Of a stretch of DNA of 32,630 bases, positions 8,630 through 16,834 are shown piece by piece. The notes beneath the pieces were generated by a model. That model was not told where the DNA came from. It saw nothing but the letters and a program-made list of their open reading frames with translations, and did no database searches. The position numbers and the translations under genes were made by a program. The DNA comes from CAYNWK01 sp964400875 (GTDB taxonomy: Bacteria > Chloroflexota > Anaerolineae > Anaerolineales > UBA4823). The stretch lies in NCBI GenBank assembly GCA_964400875.1, contig CAYNWK010000038.1, forward strand, positions 1 through 32,630. Reading direction: 5' to 3'. The first letter of the stretch is position 1. Every line of letters starts with the position of its first letter.

Positions 8630-9419
8630 ACGTCTCTCCCTGGAGCAGGTGGCTGCACTGGTGCCTTCCGGCTGCACCCTGGCGCTTGGTGGAGTGACAC
8701 TTTACCGCCGACCGCTGGCGTTCGTTAAAGCCCTGCTGCGCAGATTCCAGGATGAAGGGGAACCCGACGGGCTCACCTTGCTGGCTTTCACCGCCGGCCT
8801 GGAAAGCGACCTGTTGGTCGGAGCCGGCCTGGTTGATCGGGTGCGCACCTGTTACTTTGGGTTGGAGATCTTTGGCCTGGCGCCGATGTTTACTTATCTC
8901 GCCAACCGCGGGGCAATCGAGGTCGTGGAAGAGACCGAAGCCAGCCTCGCCTTGGGTTTGCGGGCGGCCCTGGCAGGCATCGGCTTTTTGCCTGGACGGG
9001 CCTGGTTGGGTACCGATCTGCCGAGTTTACGCCCGGACGTGCGCACAATCACCGATCCGTATACTGGAGAGCAGCTGATGGCCTTTCCGTCGATTCAACC
9101 CGATATAGCCGTGATCCATGCTTTGCGGGCAGACCCGGAGGGCAATGCCGTGATCGGCGGCAACAAGGGCATCGATGAGGACCTGACCCTGGCCGCGGCG
9201 ACCGTGATCGTTACAGCGGAAGAGATCGTCCCGCAGCTGGATCGAGCCGACCTGGTCGCGCCGGTCGTCCATGCCGTGGTTTTAGCGCCATGCGGAGCTG
9301 AGCCGACCTCCTGCCACCCGAATTACCCTTTAGATGGGGAATCGCTGCTCGCCTACACCGAACAGGTCAGCGATCCGGCGTCTTTCAAACGTTATCTTGA
9401 TCGTTACCTGGCTAGCTGA
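8619..9419 (+). CDS. CoA-transferase family I, alpha (A) subunit, unpaired
   Basis: This 266-residue protein of the family I CoA-transferase A-subunit fold (pfam01144, GctA/ScoA-like) has an early GCTLALGG segment (about 19-26), AFPSIQPDIAVIHALRADPEGNA in the middle and VIVTAEEIVP near 200. These subunits bind CoA and work with a B subunit that carries the catalytic glutamate. Here the next gene is a protease, so no B subunit is adjacent. The GTG at 8619 is chosen because AGGAAG lies about 7 bases upstream; an in-frame ATG at 8598 would add seven residues. The family is clear, but the acid substrate is unknown. The missing partner may lie elsewhere, or the protein may have another role. Confidence 0.82.
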   Translation: MIDKRLSLEQVAALVPSGCTLALGGVTLYRRPLAFVKALLRRFQDEGEPDGLTLLAFTAGLESDLLVGAGLVDRVRTCYFGLEIFGLAPMFTYLANRGAIEVVEETEASLALGLRAALAGIGFLPGRAWLGTDLPSLRPDVRTITDPYTGEQLMAFPSIQPDIAVIHALRADPEGNAVIGGNKGIDEDLTLAAATVIVTAEEIVPQLDRADLVAPVVHAVVLAPCGAEPTSCHPNYPLDGESLLAYTEQVSDPASFKRYLDRYLAS

Positions 9420-9578
9420 ACCTGCGGTAAAGCCCCTGGACTTTCCAATTAGGGGAGTATTTTTTGGGGGGAAATTTTACTTGAATCTATTACAGGATTT
9501 ATTTCGCTCTAATGTAAGTATGGTAATCTTGCATGTATAAGGGATGTTCTTTGGGCAATTAGCCGCGGGAATGGGGAT

Positions 9579-9613
9579 GGGGAAATTCAGGCGCGCGTCG
9601 CCTGAATTTCCCC
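9579..9613 (+). other. Perfect 15-bp hairpin in the CoA-transferase/S41 gap
   Basis: The sequence GGGGAAATTCAGGCG is followed by loop CGCGT and its exact complement (9599-9613). No T-run follows, so it is not a classical Rho-independent terminator. The 286-base gap 9420-9705 holds no convincing open frame. Apart from this hairpin and A/T-rich sequence at about 9460-9545 that may hold a promoter, I see nothing I can name. It does not align with the three MITE copies. Confidence 0.6.
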
Positions 9614-9705
9614 AGTTCTCCATCAATGCTGATGCTAAATAGAAAACATTTTTCAGTCAACGGATCTCTCAACGCGAGTTGGGGCACGGACAGTAGGAAT
9701 AATCT

Positions 9706-10977
9706 ATGAATTCAAAAATCTATTGGTATACCGGCGGTATCCTGGCAGCCATGATCTTGCTGGCTGGCGCCTTTTCAAGCGGTTTCATCGTTGGGCGGAT
9801 CGCTACCCCGGAAAGCCTGCCGCTTACCGAAGCGCTCTCTCAAACCCTTCCGCAGGGAACTCCAGGCGCGCAGAGCGACGGCGCGAGCGCTTCGGCTCAG
9901 GCGGAGACGCCTCAAGATCTGCAGAAACTGTTTCAGCCTTTCTGGCAATCCTGGGACATCGTCCACGACCGCTTCGTTGACCAGCCCCTGGATAATGAAA
10001 TCTTGATGCAGGGCGCAATCCGCGGCATGATGGACTCTCTGGACGACCCGCATAGCTCCTATATGGATCCGTTTCAGTTCAACCAGGCGAACATCAGCCT
10101 GGAGGGCGAGTATGAAGGGATTGGCGCCTGGGTGGATCCGAATGAAGAGTACTTGACCATCGTAAGCCCGATGCCCAATTCACCCGCCGAGGAAGTCGGT
10201 CTAAAACCTGGTGACGCCATCATCGCCGTGAATGGCGATGATATGACTGGCGTTGACGGCAACCTGGTGATCCGTAAGGTGATGGGCCCTGCGGGGACAT
10301 CGGTCACCCTGACGATCCAACGGGAAGGCGTCGCTGAGCCTTTCGATGTGGAAGTCACCCGGGCAGCCATCACCATCCCCAGTGTCGAAAGCCGCATGCT
10401 GGAGGGTGATATCGGTTATCTGCACCTGTTTACTTTCGGCGATGAATCGACACCGGAACTGCGCCAGGCCTTGAAAGACTTGCTCGACCAGAACCCGAAG
10501 GGGTTGATCTTCGATCTGCGTAATAACGGCGGCGGCGCACTGCGCACTGCTATCGAAGTTGCCTCCGAATTCATCGGCGATGGCGTAGTGATGTATGAGG
10601 AATACGGCGATGGCACTCGGGATACCTACACGGCTCAGCGCGGCGGCATGGCGACCGATATCCCCCTCGTCGTGTTGATCAATGAGGGATCGGCCTCAGC
10701 TTCCGAGATCGTCGCCGGGGCGATCCAGGATCGTGACCGCGGCCAGCTCGTCGGCACGACTTCCTTTGGAAAAGGTTCGGTACAACAATGGATCCCTCTA
10801 GATAACGATCAGGGCGCGGTGCGGGTGACGATCGCGCGCTGGTTGACGCCGGACGAACGTACGATTTCAGAGATCGGGCTGGAACCGGACGTCGTCGTTG
10901 AGATGACCCAAGAGGATGTCCAGGCCGGGTTGGACCCGCAGCTGGACAAAGCAGTGGAGTTATTGCAAAACCAGTAG
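9706..10977 (+). CDS. C-terminal processing peptidase, S41 family
   Basis: This is a 423-residue serine protease anchored by one N-terminal helix (about 7-31) with the body outside the membrane. A PDZ domain covers about 130-215 (VSPMPNSPAEEVGLKPGDAI). The S41 core follows, with IFDLRNNGGG (268-277), NEGSASASEI containing the probable nucleophile Ser331, and GTTSFGKGSVQ with the general base Lys356. The 25-residue Ser-Lys spacing is that of CtpA/Prc. Such enzymes trim or degrade exported proteins from their C-termini. The ATG at 9706 has TAGGA upstream (about 9693). It is followed by two other membrane proteases, which suggests an envelope quality-control locus. Confidence 0.93.
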   Translation: MNSKIYWYTGGILAAMILLAGAFSSGFIVGRIATPESLPLTEALSQTLPQGTPGAQSDGASASAQAETPQDLQKLFQPFWQSWDIVHDRFVDQPLDNEILMQGAIRGMMDSLDDPHSSYMDPFQFNQANISLEGEYEGIGAWVDPNEEYLTIVSPMPNSPAEEVGLKPGDAIIAVNGDDMTGVDGNLVIRKVMGPAGTSVTLTIQREGVAEPFDVEVTRAAITIPSVESRMLEGDIGYLHLFTFGDESTPELRQALKDLLDQNPKGLIFDLRNNGGGALRTAIEVASEFIGDGVVMYEEYGDGTRDTYTAQRGGMATDIPLVVLINEGSASASEIVAGAIQDRDRGQLVGTTSFGKGSVQQWIPLDNDQGAVRVTIARWLTPDERTISEIGLEPDVVVEMTQEDVQAGLDPQLDKAVELLQNQ

Positions 10978-10990
10978 CTCTTAAATAGAT

Positions 10991-11076
10991 AGGACTCAAG
11001 CACTTGGGGAAGCGTTGGAGGGGTTTTGGCGGGTTGTGCAAAACACTCCGGTTTCTCCCGTGAACTGTATAACTTC
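10991..11076 (+). mobile_element. MITE-like palindromic element, copy C
   Basis: This 86-bp element begins AGGACTCAAGCACTTGGGG and ends GTGAACTGTATAACTTC, aligning with the other two copies. An internal imperfect stem pairs GGAGGGGTTTTG with CAAAACACTCC. The flanks AAATAGAT (10983-10990) and TAATTGAT (11077-11084) match at 6 of 8 bases, as expected for a decayed 8-bp target duplication. It lies 13 bases after the S41 stop and 27 bases before the YugP-type gene. Confidence 0.65.
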
Positions 11077-11103
11077 TAATTGATCAGATAGTCGAGGTGA
11101 AAA

Positions 11104-11814
11104 ATGGGATTAGGCTTCTTTTACAATCCTTATTACTTAATCTTCATGCTGCCCGCATTCTTGTTGATGCTGGCGACCCAATGGTACGTCAACTCCGCCT
11201 ACCGCAAATGGAGCCAGGTGCGCGCCAGCAGTCGGGTAACCGGTGCGGAAGCCGCCGAGCGGTTAATCCGCTATGGCAACTTGTACGATGTGCGCATCGA
11301 AAGCGTTGCCGGCAACCTCTCGGATCATTATGACCCGCGCGATAAGGTGCTGAGGCTGTCGAGCGGCGTTTATCAGGGCAACTCTGTCGCCTCGCTGGCG
11401 ATCGCCGCCCACGAGCTCGGCCACGCCATGCAAGATCAAGAAGGGTATCTGCCGCTTAAGTTTAGGGCAGCCCTGGTCCCGGCCGTAAATATTGGCTCGA
11501 CCTTGGGCTGGATCTTGATCTTGATCGGCCTTTTCCTGGGCTTCACCCAGCTGTCCTGGTTAGGTGTGGCCGTCTTCAGCGGGGGAGCGCTCTTTGCGCT
11601 GGCGACATTGCCGGTTGAATTGAACGCTTCAGCCCGGGCTAAGCGCCTGCTGGCTGAATCGGGCTTGATCATGGGCGAGGAAGAGCGCAGCGGCGTCAAC
11701 CGCGTGTTAAATGCCGCAGCGCTGACCTACGTGGCCGCGTTAGTGACTGCTGTACTGCAGCTGCTTTACTACGTGATGTTGATCACGGGCATGGGTGGAC
11801 GCCGGAGGAGTTGA
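11104..11814 (+). CDS. YugP-type zinc-dependent membrane protease
   Basis: This 236-residue membrane protein has an N-terminal helix (about 8-27), a soluble part with the zinc-binding motif HELGH (103-107), then two closely spaced helices (about 125-170) and a final helix (about 205-230). This layout fits the neutral zinc metallopeptidase family of B. subtilis YugP (pfam04298). The motif lies beside the membrane in the segment SVASLAIAAHELGHAMQ. The start at 11104 has GAGGTG just upstream. The stop overlaps the next start as TGATG (11812-11816), so translation of the HtrA-like protease is coupled. The substrate is unknown; the neighbours imply a role in turnover of membrane or exported proteins. 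Confidence 0.9.
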   Translation: MGLGFFYNPYYLIFMLPAFLLMLATQWYVNSAYRKWSQVRASSRVTGAEAAERLIRYGNLYDVRIESVAGNLSDHYDPRDKVLRLSSGVYQGNSVASLAIAAHELGHAMQDQEGYLPLKFRAALVPAVNIGSTLGWILILIGLFLGFTQLSWLGVAVFSGGALFALATLPVELNASARAKRLLAESGLIMGEEERSGVNRVLNAAALTYVAALVTAVLQLLYYVMLITGMGGRRRS

Positions 11815-12971
11815 TGTCCTGGAAGCGCATTATCTACGTGCTTTTCGTGGTCCTCGTTGCCGGAGTTTCCGCACTGAGCGGCGTCGTTGCAGGAGCCTGG
11901 GCGGTTTATTCCACGTTGCAAGGTAAACCGCCCGCCGCGATCGCAGCGACGCCCTCACCGGTCGTTTCACAGATAGAACCGGACGGTGGACAAATTCATG
12001 TCTCTACCACCGAGATCGAGACTGCCATTACCACGGCAGTTGAGCAGGTTGGTCCGGCCGTGGTGACCATCTTGGGAACTATTCCCGGTGGACAATCCTT
12101 ATTTGGCCGCTTACCCGACCAGCAGGTCAGCGGCAGCGGCGTGATCATTTCTGCCGACGGATATATCCTTACGAACAACCATGTAGTAGAAAATGCAGCC
12201 CAGGTTGTCGTTTTATTGGCCGATGGCACGGAGTTGCCCGCCGATGTCGTTGGCACTGATCTCTTCTCCGATCTGGCGGTATTGAAAACCCAGGGAGAGA
12301 TGCCGGCTATCGCCAACCTGGGTAATTCCGACGCGTTGAAACCGGGTGAGACCGTCATCGCCATCGGATCGCCGTTGGGTGATTTCGTCAATTCGGTCAC
12401 CGTTGGTGTGATCAGCGCGACGGGAAGGGCGTTAGACACCGGCAATGGCTATCGCATGGAGGACCTGGTTCAAACTGACGCTGCTATCAACCAGGGCAAC
12501 TCCGGTGGGCCATTGGTTAATCTGGCTGGAGAGGTCATCGGGATTAATACCTTGATCGTGCGCGGCTCCGGGCTGGGCAGCGCAGTAGCCGAAGGATTGG
12601 GGTTTGCAATCCCGACGAACACCGCCCGGGTTGTCGCCGAGCAGATCATCTCTCAGGGGTACGTCGCCCATCCCTATTTAGGAGTTCGTTGGCAGGCTGT
12701 CACACCGCGGCTGGCCCGTTCGTACGATTTACCCGTCCAATGGGGCGCTTTCATCACTGAAGTAGTGCCAGGCGGTCCCGCGGCGAACGCCGGACTGCGC
12801 AAGGGAGATATCATTACCCATATCGGGGCGGTGGAGCTTGACGAAGAACACTCGTACATCAACGCGTTGTTTGCCAGTGCTCCTGGAGACCAGGTGAAGA
12901 TCAAGATTGCGCGCGGCATGAATACGCTCGAGATCGAAGTCACTTTAGGAGAGACCCGCATCGGGGGTTAG
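11814..12971 (+). CDS. HtrA/DegP-like serine protease with one PDZ domain
   Basis: This 385-residue trypsin-fold protease has one N-terminal membrane anchor (about 6-32) and an exported body. The catalytic triad is His123 (ILTNNHVVENA), Asp153 (FSDLAVLK) and Ser230 (NQGNSGGPL). A single PDZ domain fills about 285-380 (PYLGVRW, VVPGGPAANAGLRKGDI). This matches HhoA/DegS-type proteins, which degrade or cleave misfolded or signalling envelope proteins. The ATG at 11814 overlaps the previous stop and has GGAGG at 11804-11808, 5 bases away. It forms the end of a run of three membrane-anchored proteases. Confidence 0.93.
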   Translation: MSWKRIIYVLFVVLVAGVSALSGVVAGAWAVYSTLQGKPPAAIAATPSPVVSQIEPDGGQIHVSTTEIETAITTAVEQVGPAVVTILGTIPGGQSLFGRLPDQQVSGSGVIISADGYILTNNHVVENAAQVVVLLADGTELPADVVGTDLFSDLAVLKTQGEMPAIANLGNSDALKPGETVIAIGSPLGDFVNSVTVGVISATGRALDTGNGYRMEDLVQTDAAINQGNSGGPLVNLAGEVIGINTLIVRGSGLGSAVAEGLGFAIPTNTARVVAEQIISQGYVAHPYLGVRWQAVTPRLARSYDLPVQWGAFITEVVPGGPAANAGLRKGDIITHIGAVELDEEHSYINALFASAPGDQVKIKIARGMNTLEIEVTLGETRIGG

Positions 12972-12998
12972 CCAGGGGATTACCCGACGTATTGCGTG

Positions 12999-13004
12999 TA
13001 TAAT
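12999..13004 (+). promoter_or_regulatory. -10 box of a probable leaderless promoter (UPF0104 gene)
   Basis: TATAAT ends 7 bases before the ATG at 13012, which places the transcription start at or one base before the codon. There is no Shine-Dalgarno sequence. A clear -35 box is not visible. Confidence 0.55.
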
Positions 13005-13011
13005 CACACGC

Positions 13012-14004
13012 ATGCGAAAATTCATTGTCGCATTGGCGCTGCTGTTGGGGGTGATTTTCGCGATCACCCGCTTCGCGGAAGTGCAGGCGATCGGTGAGAC
13101 GCTCAAGCATGGCGATTGGCGTTATTTGATCCTGGCTTTGGGCGTCCAATTCTTGTGGTTGGTAAACGTCGCGATCTCGTATCGCACGATTTTCAGTTTA
13201 TTGGGCATCGAAGAGAAAATCCCAAAGCTGCTCCTGACCGCAGCAGCCTCTAACTTTGTAAACGTGGTTGCTCCCAGCGCGGGCGTCGGGGGCGTCAGTG
13301 TGTTTGTCACCGAAGCCAGGCGCAACGGCTATTCATCGGCGCGCGCCACCGTTGGTGGGGTGGTATATGTTTTATTCGATTACGTCGCCTTTTTGTGCGT
13401 ATTGTTGATTGGGTTGGTGGTGCTTTTCAAACGCAACAATTTAAACACTGGCGAACTGGTCGCTTCCGGCGTATTTCTTGCGCTCACTCTTTTCCTGACC
13501 ACGCTGATCGTGCTCGGGATGCGCTCCGGCGAAGCGCTGGGGAGTTTTCTGGCATGGCTGGCTCGAGGGATCAATTGGGGTCTCAGGCCGTTCTTGAAGC
13601 GGGAGTACCTTTCCGAGGATCGTGCTCATACGTTTGCTCGGGACGCTTCCGATGGGTTCGCGCAATTGCGTCGCAATCCCGGGAATCTACTGCTGCCCTT
13701 CGCTTTGGCTTTGAGCACCAAAGCTTTGTTGATCCTGATCTTGTATTTGATGTGCCTGGCATTCAACGTCCCGCTCTCCGGGACTGCTCTGATCGCCAGC
13801 TTTGCTATCGCTTACTTGTTCTTCATCGTTTCACCGACCCCCTCCGGGATCGGCTTCGTCGAAGGGGCGCTGACCCTGGCGCTGGGCTCGATGACGGTTC
13901 CACTGGGCGCCGCGGCGGTCGTATCCCTGGCTTACAGGGGGGTTACTTTTTGGGTGCCATTCGCTTTTGGTGGCCTGGCGCTGCGCTTGCTTCACCAGAC
14001 TTGA
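13012..14004 (+). CDS. UPF0104 / lysylphosphatidylglycerol synthase transmembrane-type protein
   Basis: This is a 330-residue integral membrane protein with about eight helices. The features ASNFVNVVAPSAGVGGVSVF (about 82-101), the FALALSTKAL helix and SPTPSGIGFVEGALTL (about 274-289) are the conserved core of the UPF0104 (YbhN/AglD) family, which includes the flippase domain of MprF. It has no attached aminoacyl-transferase domain, so lipid lysinylation is not indicated. Relatives are thought to move or bind lipid-linked intermediates. The ATG is preceded only by a TATAAT box and no ribosome binding site. The family is well supported; the substrate is unknown. Confidence 0.85.
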   Translation: MRKFIVALALLLGVIFAITRFAEVQAIGETLKHGDWRYLILALGVQFLWLVNVAISYRTIFSLLGIEEKIPKLLLTAAASNFVNVVAPSAGVGGVSVFVTEARRNGYSSARATVGGVVYVLFDYVAFLCVLLIGLVVLFKRNNLNTGELVASGVFLALTLFLTTLIVLGMRSGEALGSFLAWLARGINWGLRPFLKREYLSEDRAHTFARDASDGFAQLRRNPGNLLLPFALALSTKALLILILYLMCLAFNVPLSGTALIASFAIAYLFFIVSPTPSGIGFVEGALTLALGSMTVPLGAAAVVSLAYRGVTFWVPFAFGGLALRLLHQT

Positions 14005-14044
14005 GCGATTTTCCTCTGAATTAGTGGTCATCAAATTGGTACAA

Positions 14045-14084
14045 GGGGTGAGCCGTGGGCAACACGTTGCCCACGGCTCACCTC
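14045..14084 (+). other. Strong hairpin upstream of the KimA-like gene
   Basis: GGTGAGCCGTGGGCAAC (14047-14063) and its exact complement (14066-14082) form a 17-bp inverted repeat with only two bases between them, extended to 19 pairs by one wobble pair and one G-C pair. No T-run follows, so it is not an ordinary terminator. It ends 20 bases before the ATG at 14105. The downstream GAACTGT resembles the right end of the MITE copies, but the rest does not align well enough to call a fourth copy. Confidence 0.6.
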
Positions 14085-14104
14085 CAACGAACTGTGGAAA
14101 AAAG

Positions 14105-16048
14105 ATGGAATCAAATAAGGACGGAAATGGTACGGTAATTATGCGGCGGACGGCTACCCAACAACCAGGGCGCTCTTTACGTACCTGGTTGATCGGCCGG
14201 CCCTTACCCACCGCGGATGCCCCTCACCAGACTATCGGCAAGGCCGTTGGGTTGGCGGTCTTTGCATCGGATGCGCTCTCCTCGACGGCCTACGCTACCC
14301 AAGAGATATTGTTTATCCTAGCGGCTGCCGGAACAGGCGCCTTCAGCTTTTCCTTTCCCATCTCTATCGCCATCGTGGTCTTGTTGGCGATCGTGACCTT
14401 GTCTTACGAACAAACCATCCACGCCTATCCAGACGGCGGTGGGGCCTATATCGTCTCGCGCGATAACCTGGGGGCGCTTCCCGCCCAGATCGCCGGAGCA
14501 GCCCTGCTGACCGATTACATCCTGACCGTGGCGGTATCGATTTCCTCCGGAGTAGCCCAGATCACTTCTGCCTTCCCACCGATCGCCGATTACCGGGTGA
14601 TCCTGGCGGTGGGATTTGTATTCTTGATCATGCTGGTTAATTTGCGAGGCGTGCGCGAATCGGGGGTCATTTTTGCAGTGCCGACGTATTTCTTTGTGTC
14701 GATGATGGTGTTTACGGTTGCCTCCGGACTGTTTCGCTATCTCAGCGGTGGGCTTGGGCAGGTCGTCGATCCCCCGGCGCTCGAAATCGGCGAAAGTTTA
14801 CGGCCGATCGGGGCGTTTTTGATCTTGCACGCTTTTTCGAGCGGCACGGCGGCGCTCACCGGCGTTGAAGCCATTTCCAACGGTATCACGGCTTTTAAAG
14901 AGCCGCGCAGCCGCAATGCCGGCACCACTTTAATCTGGATGTCGCTCATTTTGGGGACGCTGTTTCTGGGGATCACGTTTCTCTCGGGACCGATCGGTGC
15001 GGTTCCATCCGAAGAGGAAACCCTGATCTCCCAAATGGCCCGCACGATCTACGCCTCACGCGGCTTACTCTATCTGGCGACCATGGCGGCGACCACCGTA
15101 ATTCTGATCATGGCCGCGAACACCGCCTTCGCCGATTTCCCTCGGCTGAGCGCCTTGCTCTCCAATGACCGCTATTTGCCCCGGCAGCTGGCCTTTCGCG
15201 GCAGCCGCCTGGTGTACTCGCGCGGCATTGTGGCGCTGTCCATCTGCGCCGCGATCCTGATCGTCATCTTTAGTGCCCGGGTGAGCTCACTCATCCCTTT
15301 ATATGCCATCGGCGTTTTTCTGTCCTTCAGCCTATCCCAAGGCGGCATGGCGCACCGCTGGTGGAAGATCGGCCAGCTCAAACCGGGCGAAGAGGTCGAT
15401 GAACGCGGCTCGACTTTGCGCAGTGAGCGTGGCTGGCGGTTGAAGATGGCGATCAACGGCTTTGGGGCGCTGTGCACCGTGATCGTCATGATGGTATTCA
15501 TCATCACGAAGTTTGCCGATGGAGCGTTCCTGGTCCTGATCATCATCCCGGTACTGGTTTATGGTTTTCACTCCGTCCACCAACATTATCAACGGTTGGC
15601 CCGAAACCTGTCTTTAGAGAATTATGGCGCCCCGGCGCGTGTGGCGCGACACCGGGTGATCATGCCGATCAGCGGCGTACACCGGGGCTCTCTGGCTGCT
15701 TTGCGCTATGCAAAAACGCTCTCAGACGATATCACCGCGGTTCATATTTCGCTTGATCCAGAAGAAGCCGAGCGGGTGCGGTTGAAGTGGGAGACCTGGG
15801 GAGAGGGGATCCGTCTGGTGATCCTCGATTCTCCCTATCGCCTTTTGGTCGAGCCTCTGTTGGCTTATATCCAGCAGGTTGCGGCGCAGCGCCAGCCGGA
15901 CGAAGTGATTACGATTGTCGTGCCGCAGTTCGTCTCGCGAAGCTGGTTTAGTAACTTGCTGCATGCTCAAACCGCCTTTTGGTTGAGATTGGCATTACTG
16001 CTCAAGCCGGGTATTGTCATCACCGACGTGCCATATCAATTAGAATAG
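14105..16048 (+). CDS. KimA-like APC-superfamily potassium transporter
   Basis: This 647-residue protein has about 12 membrane helices and a cytoplasmic C-terminal domain (about 510-647) with a universal-stress-like alternating fold. The N-terminal stretch RTWLIGRPL, then FASDALSSTAYATQEI, HAYPDGGGAYIVS and LLTDYILTVAVS, resembles B. subtilis KimA (YdaO), a proton-coupled potassium importer, as I recall that sequence. The two following RCK/TrkA genes support potassium uptake. The alternative is a general amino-acid permease of the same superfamily. The start at 14105 is one choice; ATG 14141 is also in frame and no ribosome binding site decides between them. The TAG stop (16046-16048) is partly made of a MITE insertion. 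Confidence 0.85.
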   Translation: MESNKDGNGTVIMRRTATQQPGRSLRTWLIGRPLPTADAPHQTIGKAVGLAVFASDALSSTAYATQEILFILAAAGTGAFSFSFPISIAIVVLLAIVTLSYEQTIHAYPDGGGAYIVSRDNLGALPAQIAGAALLTDYILTVAVSISSGVAQITSAFPPIADYRVILAVGFVFLIMLVNLRGVRESGVIFAVPTYFFVSMMVFTVASGLFRYLSGGLGQVVDPPALEIGESLRPIGAFLILHAFSSGTAALTGVEAISNGITAFKEPRSRNAGTTLIWMSLILGTLFLGITFLSGPIGAVPSEEETLISQMARTIYASRGLLYLATMAATTVILIMAANTAFADFPRLSALLSNDRYLPRQLAFRGSRLVYSRGIVALSICAAILIVIFSARVSSLIPLYAIGVFLSFSLSQGGMAHRWWKIGQLKPGEEVDERGSTLRSERGWRLKMAINGFGALCTVIVMMVFIITKFADGAFLVLIIIPVLVYGFHSVHQHYQRLARNLSLENYGAPARVARHRVIMPISGVHRGSLAALRYAKTLSDDITAVHISLDPEEAERVRLKWETWGEGIRLVILDSPYRLLVEPLLAYIQQVAAQRQPDEVITIVVPQFVSRSWFSNLLHAQTAFWLRLALLLKPGIVITDVPYQLE

Positions 16049-16137
16049 GACTTATGCGCTTGAGAGAAGAAAGGGGGTGATTGGGCGGGCAAAGACTGCC
16101 CAATCACCCCCACTTTCCCCTGAAACTGCGTAATTCC
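16047..16137 (+). mobile_element. MITE-like palindromic element, copy B
   Basis: This 91-bp element begins AGGACTTATGCGCTTGAG and ends TGAAACTGCGTAATTCC. A 14-bp perfect stem (16073-16086 with 16098-16111) lies in the centre. The flanks ATTAGAAT (16039-16046) and TTTAGAAT (16138-16145) match at 7 of 8 bases. Its first two bases, AG, complete the TAG stop codon of the KimA-like gene. Removing the element and one flank restores TAA at the same place. Confidence 0.75.
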
Positions 16138-16165
16138 TTTAGAATAAAAATTTGGAGTGTAAAGG

Positions 16166-16828
16166 ATGATGCAAATCGTCGTCATCGGTTGTGGGCGGGT
16201 TGGCGCGGACCTGGCTTTTCGTCTTTTTCAACGCGGCCACCAGGTCACCGTGATCGACAACCACGCCAAGGCTTTTTTTAACCTCGACCCGGAGTATCAC
16301 GGTCGGACCGTGGAGGGAGAGGCCCTCAACCGGGATGTGCTGCAGCGTGCCGGTCTCAGCCAGGCCGAGGGCCTTGCGGCTGTGACCAACTCGGATACGC
16401 TCAATTGCGTGGTTGGCCATCTGGCGCGCACAGTTTACCAGGTGCCGTATGTGGTAGCGCGCAATTACGACCCGCGCTGGCGGACCTTGCACGAAACCTT
16501 CGGCTTGCAGGTGGTCAGTTCTTCCTCCTGGGGTGCGCAGCGCATCGAGGAGCTGCTCTACCATGTCGAGATGCGAGCTGTATTCTCCGCCGGAAATGGC
16601 GAAGTTGAGGTTTATGAATTCGCCGTCCCCCGTCAGTGGGAAGGCCGCAAACTGGCGGAACTGATTCAGCAAATCGATTGCGCGCCGGTTGCATTGACTC
16701 GCGCCGGGCGCGCCAGGCTCCCCGAGCAGGATGCAACCTTGCAGAGAGAGGATATCGTACATTTGAGCGCAACGCTGGATGGGATCGAAACCGTGCGCCG
16801 CCGGCTTGGCGAGGATCGGAAGGGATAA
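16166..16828 (+). CDS. RCK/TrkA potassium-channel regulatory protein 1
   Basis: This 220-residue soluble protein has an N-terminal Rossmann domain with GCGRVGADLA (8-17) and the acidic residue that ends strand 2 (TVIDNH, Asp31), so it should bind NAD(H) or a nucleotide. An RCK_C-like domain occupies about 140-215. Such proteins gate potassium channels or transporters from the cytoplasmic side. GGAG at 16154-16157 lies 8 bases before the ATG. The next RCK gene starts 6 bases after the stop. The adjacent KimA-like transporter is a plausible partner, although RCK proteins usually serve Trk/Ktr channels; none is visible in the window. Confidence 0.88.
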   Translation: MMQIVVIGCGRVGADLAFRLFQRGHQVTVIDNHAKAFFNLDPEYHGRTVEGEALNRDVLQRAGLSQAEGLAAVTNSDTLNCVVGHLARTVYQVPYVVARNYDPRWRTLHETFGLQVVSSSSWGAQRIEELLYHVEMRAVFSAGNGEVEVYEFAVPRQWEGRKLAELIQQIDCAPVALTRAGRARLPEQDATLQREDIVHLSATLDGIETVRRRLGEDRKG

Positions 16829-16834
16829 ATCGAT

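Noticed and set aside
14045..14100. Fourth MITE copy
   Set aside because: GAACTGT matches the right end, but the left end and the flanking duplication are missing.
14005..14104. Cyclic di-AMP (ydaO-type) riboswitch before the KimA-like gene
   Set aside because: The gap is only 100 bases and is dominated by one hairpin; the riboswitch layout is not recognisable.
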